A stretch of DNA of 64,000 nt, taken from assembly GCF_003855495.1 (NCBI RefSeq), contig NZ_CP034086.1, positions 992,001-1,056,000 on the forward strand, given 5' to 3'. The translations under genes and the position numbers were made by a program. This document shows, in pieces, positions 18,535 through 26,695 of the stretch. Position 1 is the first letter of the stretch. Each line of letters opens with the position of its first letter. The notes below the pieces were generated by a model. It saw nothing but the letters and a program-made list of their open reading frames with translations. It was not told the DNA's origin and made no database searches. Source of the DNA: Methylocystis rosea (lineage in GTDB: Bacteria > Pseudomonadota > Alphaproteobacteria > Rhizobiales > Beijerinckiaceae).

Positions 18535-20159
18535 TGGCCAAGGAACGGCTGACGCTATACGACACGACGCTGCGCGACGGCGCGCAGACGACGGGCGTCG
18601 ATTTTTCGCTCGACGACAAGCGCCAGATCGCCGCCATGCTGGACGAGATCGGAATCGACTACATCGAGGGCGGCTATCCTGGCGCCAATCCGCTCGACAC
18701 GGAGTTTTTTGCGCAGCGTCCGAAACTGCGCGCGCGCTTCGCCGCCTTCGGCATGACGCGGCGTCAGGGCCGCTCGGTCGAGAATGATCCGGGCGTCGCG
18801 GCGCTGCTCGACAGCAGCGCCGACGTCGTCACCTTCGTCGCCAAGAGCTGGGACTTTCAGGTTCGCGTCGCCTTACGCTCCACGGAAGAAGACAATCTCG
18901 CAAGCGTGACGCAGTCCGTAAACGCCGCCGTCGCGCGCGGCAAGGAAGTCGCCGTCGATTGCGAGCATTTCTTTGATGGCTTCAAGGCGAATCCGGACTA
19001 TGCGCTGGCGTGCGCCAAGGCCGCCTATGACGCGGACGCGCGCTGGGTGGTCCTGTGCGACACCAATGGCGGCACGCTGCCGCACGAGGTTGAGCGCATC
19101 GTCGCGGAGGTCGTCAAGCAGATTCCAGGAGACCGCGTCGGCGTGCATTGCCACGACGATACGGGGCAGGCGGTGGCGAATTCGCTTGCCGCCGTGCGCG
19201 CCGGCGCGCGGCAGATCCAGGGCACGCTCAACGGTCTTGGCGAACGCTGCGGCAACGCCAATCTCACCACGATCATCCCGACGTTGCTGCTAAAGAGCGA
19301 ATTTGCCGAGCGCTTCGAGATCGGCGTGACGCAAGAGAAGCTGACGCATCTGACGCGGGTTAGCCATGCGCTCGATGAGCTTCTCAACCGCGCGCCCAAC
19401 CGCCATGCGCCCTATGTCGGCGCCAGCGCCTTTGCGACCAAGGCCGGCATTCACGCCTCGGCGGTGCTGACCGATCCGCGCACGTACGAACATGTCACGC
19501 CGGAATCGGTCGGAAATGTGCGGCGCGTCCTCGTGTCCGATCAGGCGGGGCGCTCGAACATCGCGGCCGAGCTTGGCCGATTGGGCGTCGTCCTCGACAA
19601 GGACGATCCGCGTCTGGCGCGGCTTCTCGATGAGGTTAAGGAGAAGGAAGCGCAAGGCTACGCCTATGAAGGCGCCGACGCCTCGTTCTTTCTTCTGGCG
19701 AAGCGCGTGCTTGGCGAGGCGCCGCATTTCTTCGACATTGAACGCTACAGCGTCGCGGTCGATCGGCGCTTCGCCAGGAATGGCGGCTTCGAGGACCAGG
19801 GCGCCGAGGCGATCGTCAAGATCAATGTCGATGGCGAGAGCCGCATTTCGGCCGCCGAAGGCAACGGCCCCGTCAATGCCCTCGATCTCGCCCTGCGCAA
19901 GGATCTCGGCGCCTATCAGCGCTTCATCGAGGACGTTCGGCTCGTCGATTATCGAGTCCGCGTGTTCCAAGGCGGCACCGACGCGGTGACGCGCGTTCTC
20001 GTCGAGTGCGCCGACGGCGAGGGCGGGCGATGGTCGACGGTCGGCGTTTCGGCCAATGTCATCGACGCGTCCTTCGAGGCGCTCGTCGACGCGATCAACT
20101 ACAAGCTGCTGGTGTCAGTCGAGCGCAACGACCGTCAGACCGCTAAAGCCGTTCGGTGA
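18534..20159 (+). CDS. cimA: (R)-citramalate synthase
   Basis: A 541-residue member of the isopropylmalate/homocitrate/citramalate synthase family. The TIM-barrel start LYDTTLRDGAQTTGVDFSL, the metal site HCHDDTGQAVANSL, and GLGERCGNANLTTIIPTLLL match CimA rather than LeuA; the C-terminal regulatory domain is at about 400-541. It condenses pyruvate and acetyl-CoA to citramalate, the threonine-independent route to isoleucine. The stop overlaps the convergent LOG gene by 17 nt. Confidence 0.9.
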   Translation: MAKERLTLYDTTLRDGAQTTGVDFSLDDKRQIAAMLDEIGIDYIEGGYPGANPLDTEFFAQRPKLRARFAAFGMTRRQGRSVENDPGVAALLDSSADVVTFVAKSWDFQVRVALRSTEEDNLASVTQSVNAAVARGKEVAVDCEHFFDGFKANPDYALACAKAAYDADARWVVLCDTNGGTLPHEVERIVAEVVKQIPGDRVGVHCHDDTGQAVANSLAAVRAGARQIQGTLNGLGERCGNANLTTIIPTLLLKSEFAERFEIGVTQEKLTHLTRVSHALDELLNRAPNRHAPYVGASAFATKAGIHASAVLTDPRTYEHVTPESVGNVRRVLVSDQAGRSNIAAELGRLGVVLDKDDPRLARLLDEVKEKEAQGYAYEGADASFFLLAKRVLGEAPHFFDIERYSVAVDRRFARNGGFEDQGAEAIVKINVDGESRISAAEGNGPVNALDLALRKDLGAYQRFIEDVRLVDYRVRVFQGGTDAVTRVLVECADGEGGRWSTVGVSANVIDASFEALVDAINYKLLVSVERNDRQTAKAVR

Positions 20160-20739
20160 TCGCTGTCTCGCTGATGTCTGGAGAATGGCGAACCGCCGCG
20201 AAAATCATCGGCAGAATGTCTTCGATGCGTTCGGCCACGAGATAGCGCACGTTATCGACTTCGCCGAAGAACTCCTCGTTCCGCATATGAGCGAAAAGCG
20301 ACAGCAACGGACGCCAGAAGCCGCCGATGTCGGCGATGACCAGAGGCTTGGTGTGACGGCCGAGCTGAATCCAGGTCAGCTGCTCGGTCAGCTCCTCCAA
20401 AGTGCCGACGCCGCCAGGCAGCGCGATGAAGGCGTCGGATCGTTCGAACATCAGGCGCTTGCGCGTGTGCATGTCGTCGACGACGACGAGCTCCGTCGCG
20501 CCCGTGAAGGGAATCTCCCTTCGGTCCAGGAACTCGGGAATGATCCCGGTGACAACGCCGCCGGCGGCGACCGTGGCCTTCGCCAGAACGCCCATTAGGC
20601 CGATGGCCCCGCCGCCATAAACCAGGCCGACCCCGGCGCGCGCCAGGGCCGCGCCCAGCGCGCGCGCCGCCGCCGTGTAACGCGGATCGGCGCCGATGGA
20701 GGAGCCGCAATAGACGCAAACGTTTTTAATCTCTCGCAT
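20143..20739 (-). CDS. LOG family protein (TIGR00730 type)
   Basis: A Rossmann-fold protein of about 198 residues with the LOG signatures PGGVGTLEELTE and YGGGAIGLMGVLA. Characterised relatives cleave nucleotide 5'-monophosphates at the N-glycosidic bond, for example releasing cytokinin bases in plant-associated organisms. Start at ATG 20739 has an AAGAGA-like site about 7 nt upstream; the ATG at 20745 is an alternative. Whether cytokinins are made here is not known. Confidence 0.88.
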   Translation of the reverse strand: MREIKNVCVYCGSSIGADPRYTAAARALGAALARAGVGLVYGGGAIGLMGVLAKATVAAGGVVTGIIPEFLDRREIPFTGATELVVVDDMHTRKRLMFERSDAFIALPGGVGTLEELTEQLTWIQLGRHTKPLVIADIGGFWRPLLSLFAHMRNEEFFGEVDNVRYLVAERIEDILPMIFAAVRHSPDISETAITERL

Positions 20740-20846
20740 ATTCATTCTCTTGTGCTTCCCACCATGACCGGGCGGGGTGCGCATTCCTTCTAAAGGTCAT
20801 ATATGACGCAAAACGCCGTGACAGCGGCCCATTCATTCGGAGCGCT

Positions 20847-22769
20847 ATGCTTAAACCTGATCAAGTCGAAACGAGCGACGAACCCAACGCGCTCGATCCG
20901 GAAGACGCCGCGCCTCAGCCCATTAATGAACAGCAGTTGTCGGAATCGTCGCTTTTCAAGACGATACGGCATTTGTGGCCCTACATTTGGCCGCGTGGCC
21001 GCCGCGATCTCGAGTTTCGGGTCGCCGCGGTTTTTGCGCTGCTGGTCGTCAGCAAGCTGTTCAACGCCGCGACGCCATACGCTTTCAAATGGGCGACGGA
21101 CGCGCTTGCGGAGGGTGGCGCAGGCGTGGCGGGAAAGCTCGCAACCGCGGCGGTTTTTTTCACTTTGATGATGGGCGCGATCCGCATCGCTTCGGTCGTG
21201 CTGATGCAGTTGCGCGACGGCGTCTTCGCGGCGGTAGCGATGCACGCCGTGCGCCGGTTGGCGACCGACCTCTTCGTGCATATGCATGAGCTGTCGCTGC
21301 GATTTCATATCGGCAGAAAGACCGGCGGGCTGACGCGCGTTCTGGAGCGCGGGCGCAACGGCATCGAGACGCTGTCGCGCCTCATCATGTCGACGGGCGC
21401 CCCGACAGTGCTGGAGATGGCGCTGGTCCTGGGCATTTTTCTCTATCAGTTCGGCTGGCGTTACGGGCTCGTTCTGGTCGCGACACTCGCCGGATATTTT
21501 CTCTATACGACGCTCGCCACAAACTGGCGGATCGCCATTCGTCGCAGGATGAACGACAGCGACACAGACGCCAATCAGAAGGCGATCGACAGCCTGCTGA
21601 ACTATGAAACGGTAAAATATTTCGGCGCGGAAAGACGTGAGGCTGAGCGCTACGATAAATCGATGATCCACTACGAACAGGCGAGCACGCAGTCCTATGT
21701 CTCGCTTGCGGTTCTCAACGCCGGCCAGACGGTGATCTTCATCATCGGCCTCACCACCATGATGGTGATGTGCGTCTATGGCATCGAGGCCGGCCGCAAT
21801 ACGGTGGGCGATTTCGTCCTGATCAACCTGATGATGGGCCAGCTGGCGCAGCCCTTGAATTTCATGGGCACCTTCTATCGCGAGGTGCGGCAGGCGATCA
21901 TCGACATCGAAACGATGTTTTCAATCCTGGCGCAGAGCCCCGAGATCTTGGACAAGCCGGGCGCGACGCCGCTCCTCGTGCGCGAAGGGCGGATCGTTTT
22001 CGACAATGTCGCGTTCCACTACGAGCCGAACCGGCCGATCCTCAAGGGCGTGAGCTTTGAAGCCGAGCCCGGACAAACCATCGCGATCGTCGGGCCGTCG
22101 GGGGCGGGGAAGTCGACAATCTCGCGCCTGATGTATCGTTTCTACGAGCCGCAAGGCGGGCGCATCACGATCGACGGGCAGAATATACTGGACGTCACGC
22201 AGGAAAGTCTGCGGGCGGCGATCGGCATGGTGCCGCAGGACACCGTGCTGTTTAACGATTCGATCGGCTACAACATTCGCTATGGAAGATGGGACGCGAG
22301 CGACGAAGAGGTGCGCGAGGCGGCGCGGCTGGCGCAGATCGACCGCTTCATCGAGAGTGTGCCGGAGGCTTATGACGCGCAGGTCGGCGAGCGCGGCCTG
22401 AAGCTTTCCGGCGGCGAGAAGCAACGCGTCGCGATTGCGCGCACGATTCTCAAAGGTCCGCCAATCCTGATCCTCGACGAAGCGACGTCGGCGCTCGACA
22501 GCTTGACGGAACATGAAATTCAGGAGGCGTTGAGGCGGGTCGCGCGCGGCCGCACGACGCTCGTCATCGCGCATCGGCTGTCGACCATCGTCGACGCCGA
22601 CGAAATCCTGTTTCTCGATCATGGCCGAATCGTCGAACGCGGCACGCATAAGGCGCTGCTGGCGCTGCGCGGCCATTACGCCGGCATGTGGAACCGTCAG
22701 CGCGAGGCCGCCGAGGCGCGCGCCAAATTGCTGGAGGCGGAGCGGGAGGAATTGGAGGAGGCGGAATAG
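20847..22769 (+). CDS. ABC exporter, Atm1/ABCB7 type
   Basis: A 640-residue half-transporter: six membrane helices (about 50-340) then a nucleotide-binding domain with Walker A GPSGAGKST (about 415), signature LSGGEKQRVAIARTILKG, Walker B ILILDEATSALDS and H-loop IAHRLSTIVDADE. The order and the N-terminal region LWPYIWPRGRRDLEFRVA match the Atm1 group, which exports glutathione-linked compounds tied to Fe-S and heavy-metal homeostasis. Probably works as a homodimer in the inner membrane. Confidence 0.9.
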   Translation: MLKPDQVETSDEPNALDPEDAAPQPINEQQLSESSLFKTIRHLWPYIWPRGRRDLEFRVAAVFALLVVSKLFNAATPYAFKWATDALAEGGAGVAGKLATAAVFFTLMMGAIRIASVVLMQLRDGVFAAVAMHAVRRLATDLFVHMHELSLRFHIGRKTGGLTRVLERGRNGIETLSRLIMSTGAPTVLEMALVLGIFLYQFGWRYGLVLVATLAGYFLYTTLATNWRIAIRRRMNDSDTDANQKAIDSLLNYETVKYFGAERREAERYDKSMIHYEQASTQSYVSLAVLNAGQTVIFIIGLTTMMVMCVYGIEAGRNTVGDFVLINLMMGQLAQPLNFMGTFYREVRQAIIDIETMFSILAQSPEILDKPGATPLLVREGRIVFDNVAFHYEPNRPILKGVSFEAEPGQTIAIVGPSGAGKSTISRLMYRFYEPQGGRITIDGQNILDVTQESLRAAIGMVPQDTVLFNDSIGYNIRYGRWDASDEEVREAARLAQIDRFIESVPEAYDAQVGERGLKLSGGEKQRVAIARTILKGPPILILDEATSALDSLTEHEIQEALRRVARGRTTLVIAHRLSTIVDADEILFLDHGRIVERGTHKALLALRGHYAGMWNRQREAAEARAKLLEAEREELEEAE

Positions 22770-22953
22770 GCGACGCGCCTCGAATGGCGAATTCTGGCCG
22801 CTCTTTGGCAAGATCGCTTCTTTGTCGAAATCCGGATTGGCGGCAGCTTCAAAGCTTGGCGCATTCAACGGGGGCGGCGGTCTTGAATGCTTTTTTGGCT
22901 GCAAGTCGACGGCGTCGAGCCCAAGGTCTCGCGCGCCATGACCGGAGGGTCCG

Positions 22954-23562
22954 ATGTCGGGAAGACTTCTGCTAGCCGCGCTTCTCGCCTGCGTATGCGT
23001 CAACATCGCTCAGGCGCAGATCAGGGCGGAACATCCGCGCCATTGCGTGATGAGCGTCGGTCCGACGCAAATGATGTTCAGCGCTTTTCAAGAAAATCAG
23101 ACCGATGAGATTTTCTGCCGGCATGTGCCGACGCTCGGTCCGACGATGATCATCCTCGACGCGCGGCAGATCGAGCTGCGCGACATGAACATCGAAATCC
23201 GCGTGCTGCGCAATGTCGGCCAGGCCGATTGGCGCGACGATCTCGACGCCAACACCGTCGCGGTTTTGCCGCCGCAGAAATATTTGGCGGACAAGGGCAC
23301 GACAAGCTTTACGCATAATTTCGTCAGCGACGGAAGCTATGTCGCTCTCGTCAGAGCGACCAGCGACGACGGCGCCAAGGAATATGTCGGGCAGTATGAT
23401 TTTTCGGTGGGCGAGGGGGCTGAATGGTCCGCCGCGTTCGGCGTGCTCTCGCTTGTGGGAGCAGGCTCCGCTTTGGCGATGTGGCGGCGCAAACGCGCCG
23501 CGTCTACTCCACGGTTCTCGCCCGACAAACCGTCGCCGTCAGCGCTTCGACAGTCGCGTTAG
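22954..23562 (+). CDS. Exported membrane-anchored hypothetical protein
   Basis: A 202-residue protein with a signal peptide (MSGRLLLAALLACVCVNIAQ, cleavage after AQA), an extracytoplasmic domain of about 130 residues with two cysteines (HCVMSVGP, IFCRHVPTLG) and an immunoglobulin-like ending (SFTHNFVSDGSYVALVRATS), then one membrane helix (about 160-178) and a basic cytoplasmic tail. The domain is not recognised. The 3' end overlaps the opposite small gene by 24 nt. Confidence 0.65.
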   Translation: MSGRLLLAALLACVCVNIAQAQIRAEHPRHCVMSVGPTQMMFSAFQENQTDEIFCRHVPTLGPTMIILDARQIELRDMNIEIRVLRNVGQADWRDDLDANTVAVLPPQKYLADKGTTSFTHNFVSDGSYVALVRATSDDGAKEYVGQYDFSVGEGAEWSAAFGVLSLVGAGSALAMWRRKRAASTPRFSPDKPSPSALRQSR

Positions 23563-23829
23563 ATTGCCGTCGATCCGCTTCGCATACACGGCGAGGGCGC
23601 GCTCGGCGGCGCGATGCGGTTGCCCTGTCGCCATACACATCGCAGCCGCGAGGCTGGCCTCGGCCGCGGCCTCGAGCTTTTCGCTCACCATCAGATCGCT
23701 TTCGCGTTTGCCATGCGCGCCGCCGGTGGCGATCTTCATCAGCCGCAGGCCGATCACCTGATTGGCCACGAAGCTCATCTTGAGCGTGTCGGTGAAGAGC
23801 TTGTTCATTCCTGATCGACCTCGGCGCAT
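23539..23829 (-). CDS. Conserved small hypothetical protein, helical
   Basis: A protein of up to 96 residues, with KLFTDTLKMSFVANQVIGLR, KIATGGAHGKRESDLMVSEK and EAAAEASLAAAMCMATGQPH; it looks all-helical and cytoplasmic and is reminiscent of small Rhizobiales proteins of unknown function. The start could also be the ATG at 23808 (MNKLF). Convergent with the preceding gene. Confidence 0.5.
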   Translation of the reverse strand: MRRGRSGMNKLFTDTLKMSFVANQVIGLRLMKIATGGAHGKRESDLMVSEKLEAAAEASLAAAMCMATGQPHRAAERALAVYAKRIDGNLTRLSKR

Positions 23830-23917
23830 CGTAGCCTCCCTGCAGGCAAATAGCGCGGCCAAGGCGCTGGCCAACGGTCACCTCTAAACATTGCAAGTAA
23901 CGGGCGAGAGCGTCGGC

Positions 23918-24030
23918 TAGAGCGCTTCCGGATGACAGGGGAATCATGTGATGGATAAGGAATCGTTCAATCAAAATTTTCGAGCAGGTTCTCATCGAAA
24001 AAGTCTGTAACTTTTTCGGAAGCTGCTCTA
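23918..24030. repeat. Dispersed bipartite hairpin repeat, copy 1
   Basis: About 113 nt starting TAGAGCGCTTCCGGATGACA and ending GGAAGCTGCTCTAG. The second half, CGAGCAGGTTCTCATCGAAA followed by AAGTCTGTAACTTTTTCGGA, forms a hairpin and is nearly identical to 54637-54691. The first half is a decayed palindrome. Lies at the 3' end of vapC. Confidence 0.75.
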
Positions 24031-24423
24031 GGCCATCGCCGAGCGCAAACCAAGGCGTTCAACGAACGGATCAAAATCTCTGTCGCTATAGAGAAGCGGC
24101 AGACCCTTTTCGATGCAACACGTGGCGATGATCGTGTCGATCGTCTTTCTGGGCGTCGCGCCCAGTGCGCGCAGCTTGCGGTAATTCTTCGCGGCGCGCA
24201 GGGCGATTTCCCTTCCGCCGAGTTCTATGATCGTCAGCGTGTTCAGGAATTTCTGAGCGCGGTTGAAATCGCGGTCCCGATCGAAGCCTTGCAGCACTTC
24301 GATCAAGATCAAATCGCCGATCGCGATCAATTCCTCGTCGAGCAACTCATCCAGACGATCTGTCTCTGCCGAGGCGACGCCACGAAAATAGTCGATCCAA
24401 ACGCTAGAATCGACGAGGATCAT
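24028..24423 (-). CDS. vapC: VapC-type toxin, PIN-domain ribonuclease
   Basis: A 131-residue PIN-domain protein. The acidic metal-site residues are visible in MILVDSSVWIDYF (Asp5), IGDLILIEVLQGF, RKTIDTIIATCCIE and LLYSDRDFDPF. VapC toxins cleave RNA, often initiator tRNA or rRNA. The start overlaps the upstream vapB stop by 4 nt (ATGA). The stop touches a dispersed hairpin repeat. Confidence 0.9.
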   Translation of the reverse strand: MILVDSSVWIDYFRGVASAETDRLDELLDEELIAIGDLILIEVLQGFDRDRDFNRAQKFLNTLTIIELGGREIALRAAKNYRKLRALGATPRKTIDTIIATCCIEKGLPLLYSDRDFDPFVERLGLRSAMA

Positions 24424-24626
24424 TTTTCTGTTTTCTTTTCCGTGCGCATAGCGTCGAGATCGCCGCGCCAGTCGAGCTTGCCGCGCAGGCTTCGGATTTG
24501 CTTTTGCCGCTGAAGGCGCAGCAGCGTCCGCAGCGCGAGTTCGACGGCTTCCTTCTTGGTCTTGAGGCCCGTCGCGCGCAGCGCCTCTTCCATCAGCTTG
24601 TCATCGATGACGATGTTGGTGCGCAT
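24420..24626 (-). CDS. vapB: VapB-type antitoxin
   Basis: A 68-residue antitoxin with the N-terminal DNA-binding segment MRTNIVIDDKLMEEALRATG, typical of the VapB/DUF2191 ribbon-helix-helix group, and a charged C-terminus (WRGDLDAMRTEKK) expected to wrap the VapC active site. Encoded just upstream of and overlapping vapC. Probably autorepresses through the inverted repeat at its start codon. Confidence 0.88.
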   Translation of the reverse strand: MRTNIVIDDKLMEEALRATGLKTKKEAVELALRTLLRLQRQKQIRSLRGKLDWRGDLDAMRTEKKTEK

Positions 24627-24653
24627 GTGTATAAGTCTCCATTTATTTACACA
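24626..24653. promoter_or_regulatory. Candidate vapBC operator
   Basis: The hexamers TGTGTA (24626-24631) and TACACA (24648-24653) form a perfect inverted repeat 16 nt apart, overlapping the vapB start codon and its upstream AT-rich region. That position suits autoregulation by a VapB dimer. Evidence is symmetry and position only. Confidence 0.4.
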
Positions 24654-24776
24654 AACTATGCCTGCGCGGCTCCCGCTTCAAGAGCGTTGTGCGCGCGAGT
24701 CGGCCCTTGCTTGCCCTTCGCTGCAAGCGTGCTAGCTTGAGCGTAGAGGGGATATTTTTCACGAAAGAGTTTCAAC

Positions 24777-26456
24777 GTGGCGAAGAGTCCAAGGGATGGA
24801 GAGCCGCCTCGTCAGATTAATAGTCGCGAACCACTTGAAGCATGGCTTAGGGCACAGAAGCCCGGGGTTGCGGTGGCGATAGCCGCCAGAACAGCGCTAC
24901 GGGTCGCGCCGCTCGCCGAGGAAGCTTTTCCAAAAAACCAAGATGCACGAGCGATAGGCGCTTTCCTGGATATGATCGGCGCCATTTTCCGCGCTACCGC
25001 ATTGGCGTGGGTTACGGCTGTTTATCCAACCCGCGCCAAGGCGCTTCGCGGCCGCGACGTCACCCGCGACGCCGCTCGCGCCGCCTCCCGCGCCGCCGCC
25101 GCCGCCCACGCTGTCAACGCCTCCGCCCACGCCGTCAACGCCGCCGCCCCCGCCCGTCCCGCTGGCACCCCCTCCTTTGCCAACCCCGCCCCAGTCGTCA
25201 ACGCCTCCGCCTGCGATGCTGTCAACGCCTCCGTCAGCGCCGCCGCCACCGCCGCCGCCGATATTTGGTCCGCTGTCTCGTTGGACGTGGCTTTTATCGA
25301 GAACGGCGCATCGCCGATTACATTAGCTTCGCAGCGGCTGTGGCCGAACGGCGCGCCCTCCTGGGCCGAGGAGGCGTGGAAGAAGCTGAGGAGCAATTTA
25401 CCCGCCGAGGACAATTGGCAGGTGTGGACCAATTGGTACGACTCTGTTCTGAGAGGCGTGCATCTCTCGGAGGAACAAAGCCTCATCTATGCGACCGTTC
25501 CCGAATCCGAATGGAACAAAGGTCCCGCCGCCGCCAACGCCTGGATCGCGGCGCGGCTGGAGGAGCTTGGCAAGAAAGGGCCCGATGAGGTTTTCGATGT
25601 CGTTGCTTCGCCAGAAGTTCTTGACTTGGCGCCACCTCCCGCTGTCGAAAACGTTCCTTCGGTCTTCACTTATGGCGTCAACGCCGCGGGTCAGATCGAC
25701 ATCGCCTCGGGCCCGCAAAATCTCCCCTTCATTGCGCATCCCGGCGACGAAGCTGTGCATCGCCGCTGGCTCGACGCCGCGCGCAAACTCGCCGATCGCC
25801 TCGCGAGTGATCTCAAGGCGCAGAAATTCAACGCCAATCAGCAGTATCGCGAGCGGCTGGACCAATATGTCGCCGACCTTCCTTCTTCGACGGACGACGG
25901 CAACATCGTCCTCGCCGACGCCGAGGCGCGCGCTCTTCACAGTCTGTTTCTCGCCGAAACGTCCGCGCTGAACGAAGGATTCGCGGCGCGTCTGAAAGCG
26001 TTTCTGGAGACCCATTTCGCGCTGCTCGCTTTTTATGAAGACGAGATGCAGCGCTTCCATGCCGCTGCGAAGAAAGGCAGTCTCGCCGCGCCTTTCCCGC
26101 GAGAGGCGGTTCAGAAAGTCGACGCCGTCATAGACGCGCACACGCCCACGGTTTTCGCGCCGCGTGTTTCAGAAGGGCTCAAAGAAGCCGAGCGCGAAGC
26201 GCCGAAAATCGAACTGGAGCCTGAGGATTTGCGCGCCAAGGCGCCGATCCAGCCGCCACCCTATCCTTACGGCGACGCCGAATACGAAAAGACTCGGCGG
26301 CTCGGCGTCGGCGGCTCTATCAACGCGCTTTACCGGGCCGTCCTGGAGCGCGCTAAAGATCCTGAAAAGGCAGCCGCGATGCTCGTCATCGCCAAGGAAA
26401 TCTATCATCAGGGAAAACCGATCTTCGAATATTTGAAACAGATTTCGGGGCTATGA
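24777..26456 (+). CDS. Large hypothetical protein with Ala/AVNA repeat segment
   Basis: A 559-residue soluble-looking protein starting at GTG 24777. Residues about 95-165 are low-complexity, with repeated AVNA(S/A) units (HAVNASAHAVNAAA, VVNASACDAVNASV). The rest is helical: NWQVWTNWYDSVLRGVHLSE, YATVPESEWNKGPAAANAWI, and a C-terminal DPEKAAAMLVIAKEIYHQGK. Related proteins occur in Rhizobiales as uncharacterised proteins. No enzymatic motif was recognised. Followed immediately by an array of palindromes. Confidence 0.65.
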   Translation: MAKSPRDGEPPRQINSREPLEAWLRAQKPGVAVAIAARTALRVAPLAEEAFPKNQDARAIGAFLDMIGAIFRATALAWVTAVYPTRAKALRGRDVTRDAARAASRAAAAAHAVNASAHAVNAAAPARPAGTPSFANPAPVVNASACDAVNASVSAAATAAADIWSAVSLDVAFIENGASPITLASQRLWPNGAPSWAEEAWKKLRSNLPAEDNWQVWTNWYDSVLRGVHLSEEQSLIYATVPESEWNKGPAAANAWIAARLEELGKKGPDEVFDVVASPEVLDLAPPPAVENVPSVFTYGVNAAGQIDIASGPQNLPFIAHPGDEAVHRRWLDAARKLADRLASDLKAQKFNANQQYRERLDQYVADLPSSTDDGNIVLADAEARALHSLFLAETSALNEGFAARLKAFLETHFALLAFYEDEMQRFHAAAKKGSLAAPFPREAVQKVDAVIDAHTPTVFAPRVSEGLKEAEREAPKIELEPEDLRAKAPIQPPPYPYGDAEYEKTRRLGVGGSINALYRAVLERAKDPEKAAAMLVIAKEIYHQGKPIFEYLKQISGL

Positions 26457-26695
26457 CCCGCCCCCTCCCCAACCCTCCCCCGCTTCGCGGGAGAGGGAGG
26501 AGATTCGGCGCTTCGTCGGGATTTCGCTAGCGTCGATCGTTGGCGTCCCCTCTCCCATCCGAAGTCGGCTATTGCCGACTTCGGCATAGATGCGCAAACC
26601 GGGAGCACCCGGTTTGCGCAGCGGGGGAGGGACAGGGAGGGGGCGTGGCGCCTTCCCGCCTTCCATCCCGCCGCCGTCTCCCCCATATTGCGGCC
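26457..26695. repeat. Palindrome-rich intergenic repeat upstream of uvrB
   Basis: This gap contains CCCTCCCC/GGGAGGG-type repeat ends related to the elements near the DUF559 gene, plus two perfect hairpins: GAAGTCGGC-TATT-GCCGACTTC (26561-26582, 9 bp) and a 13-bp stem at 26591-26603 / 26608-26620 (TGCGCAAACCGGG, loop AGCA). The open frame of uvrB runs back through it, but no protein relatedness is seen there. Confidence 0.7.
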
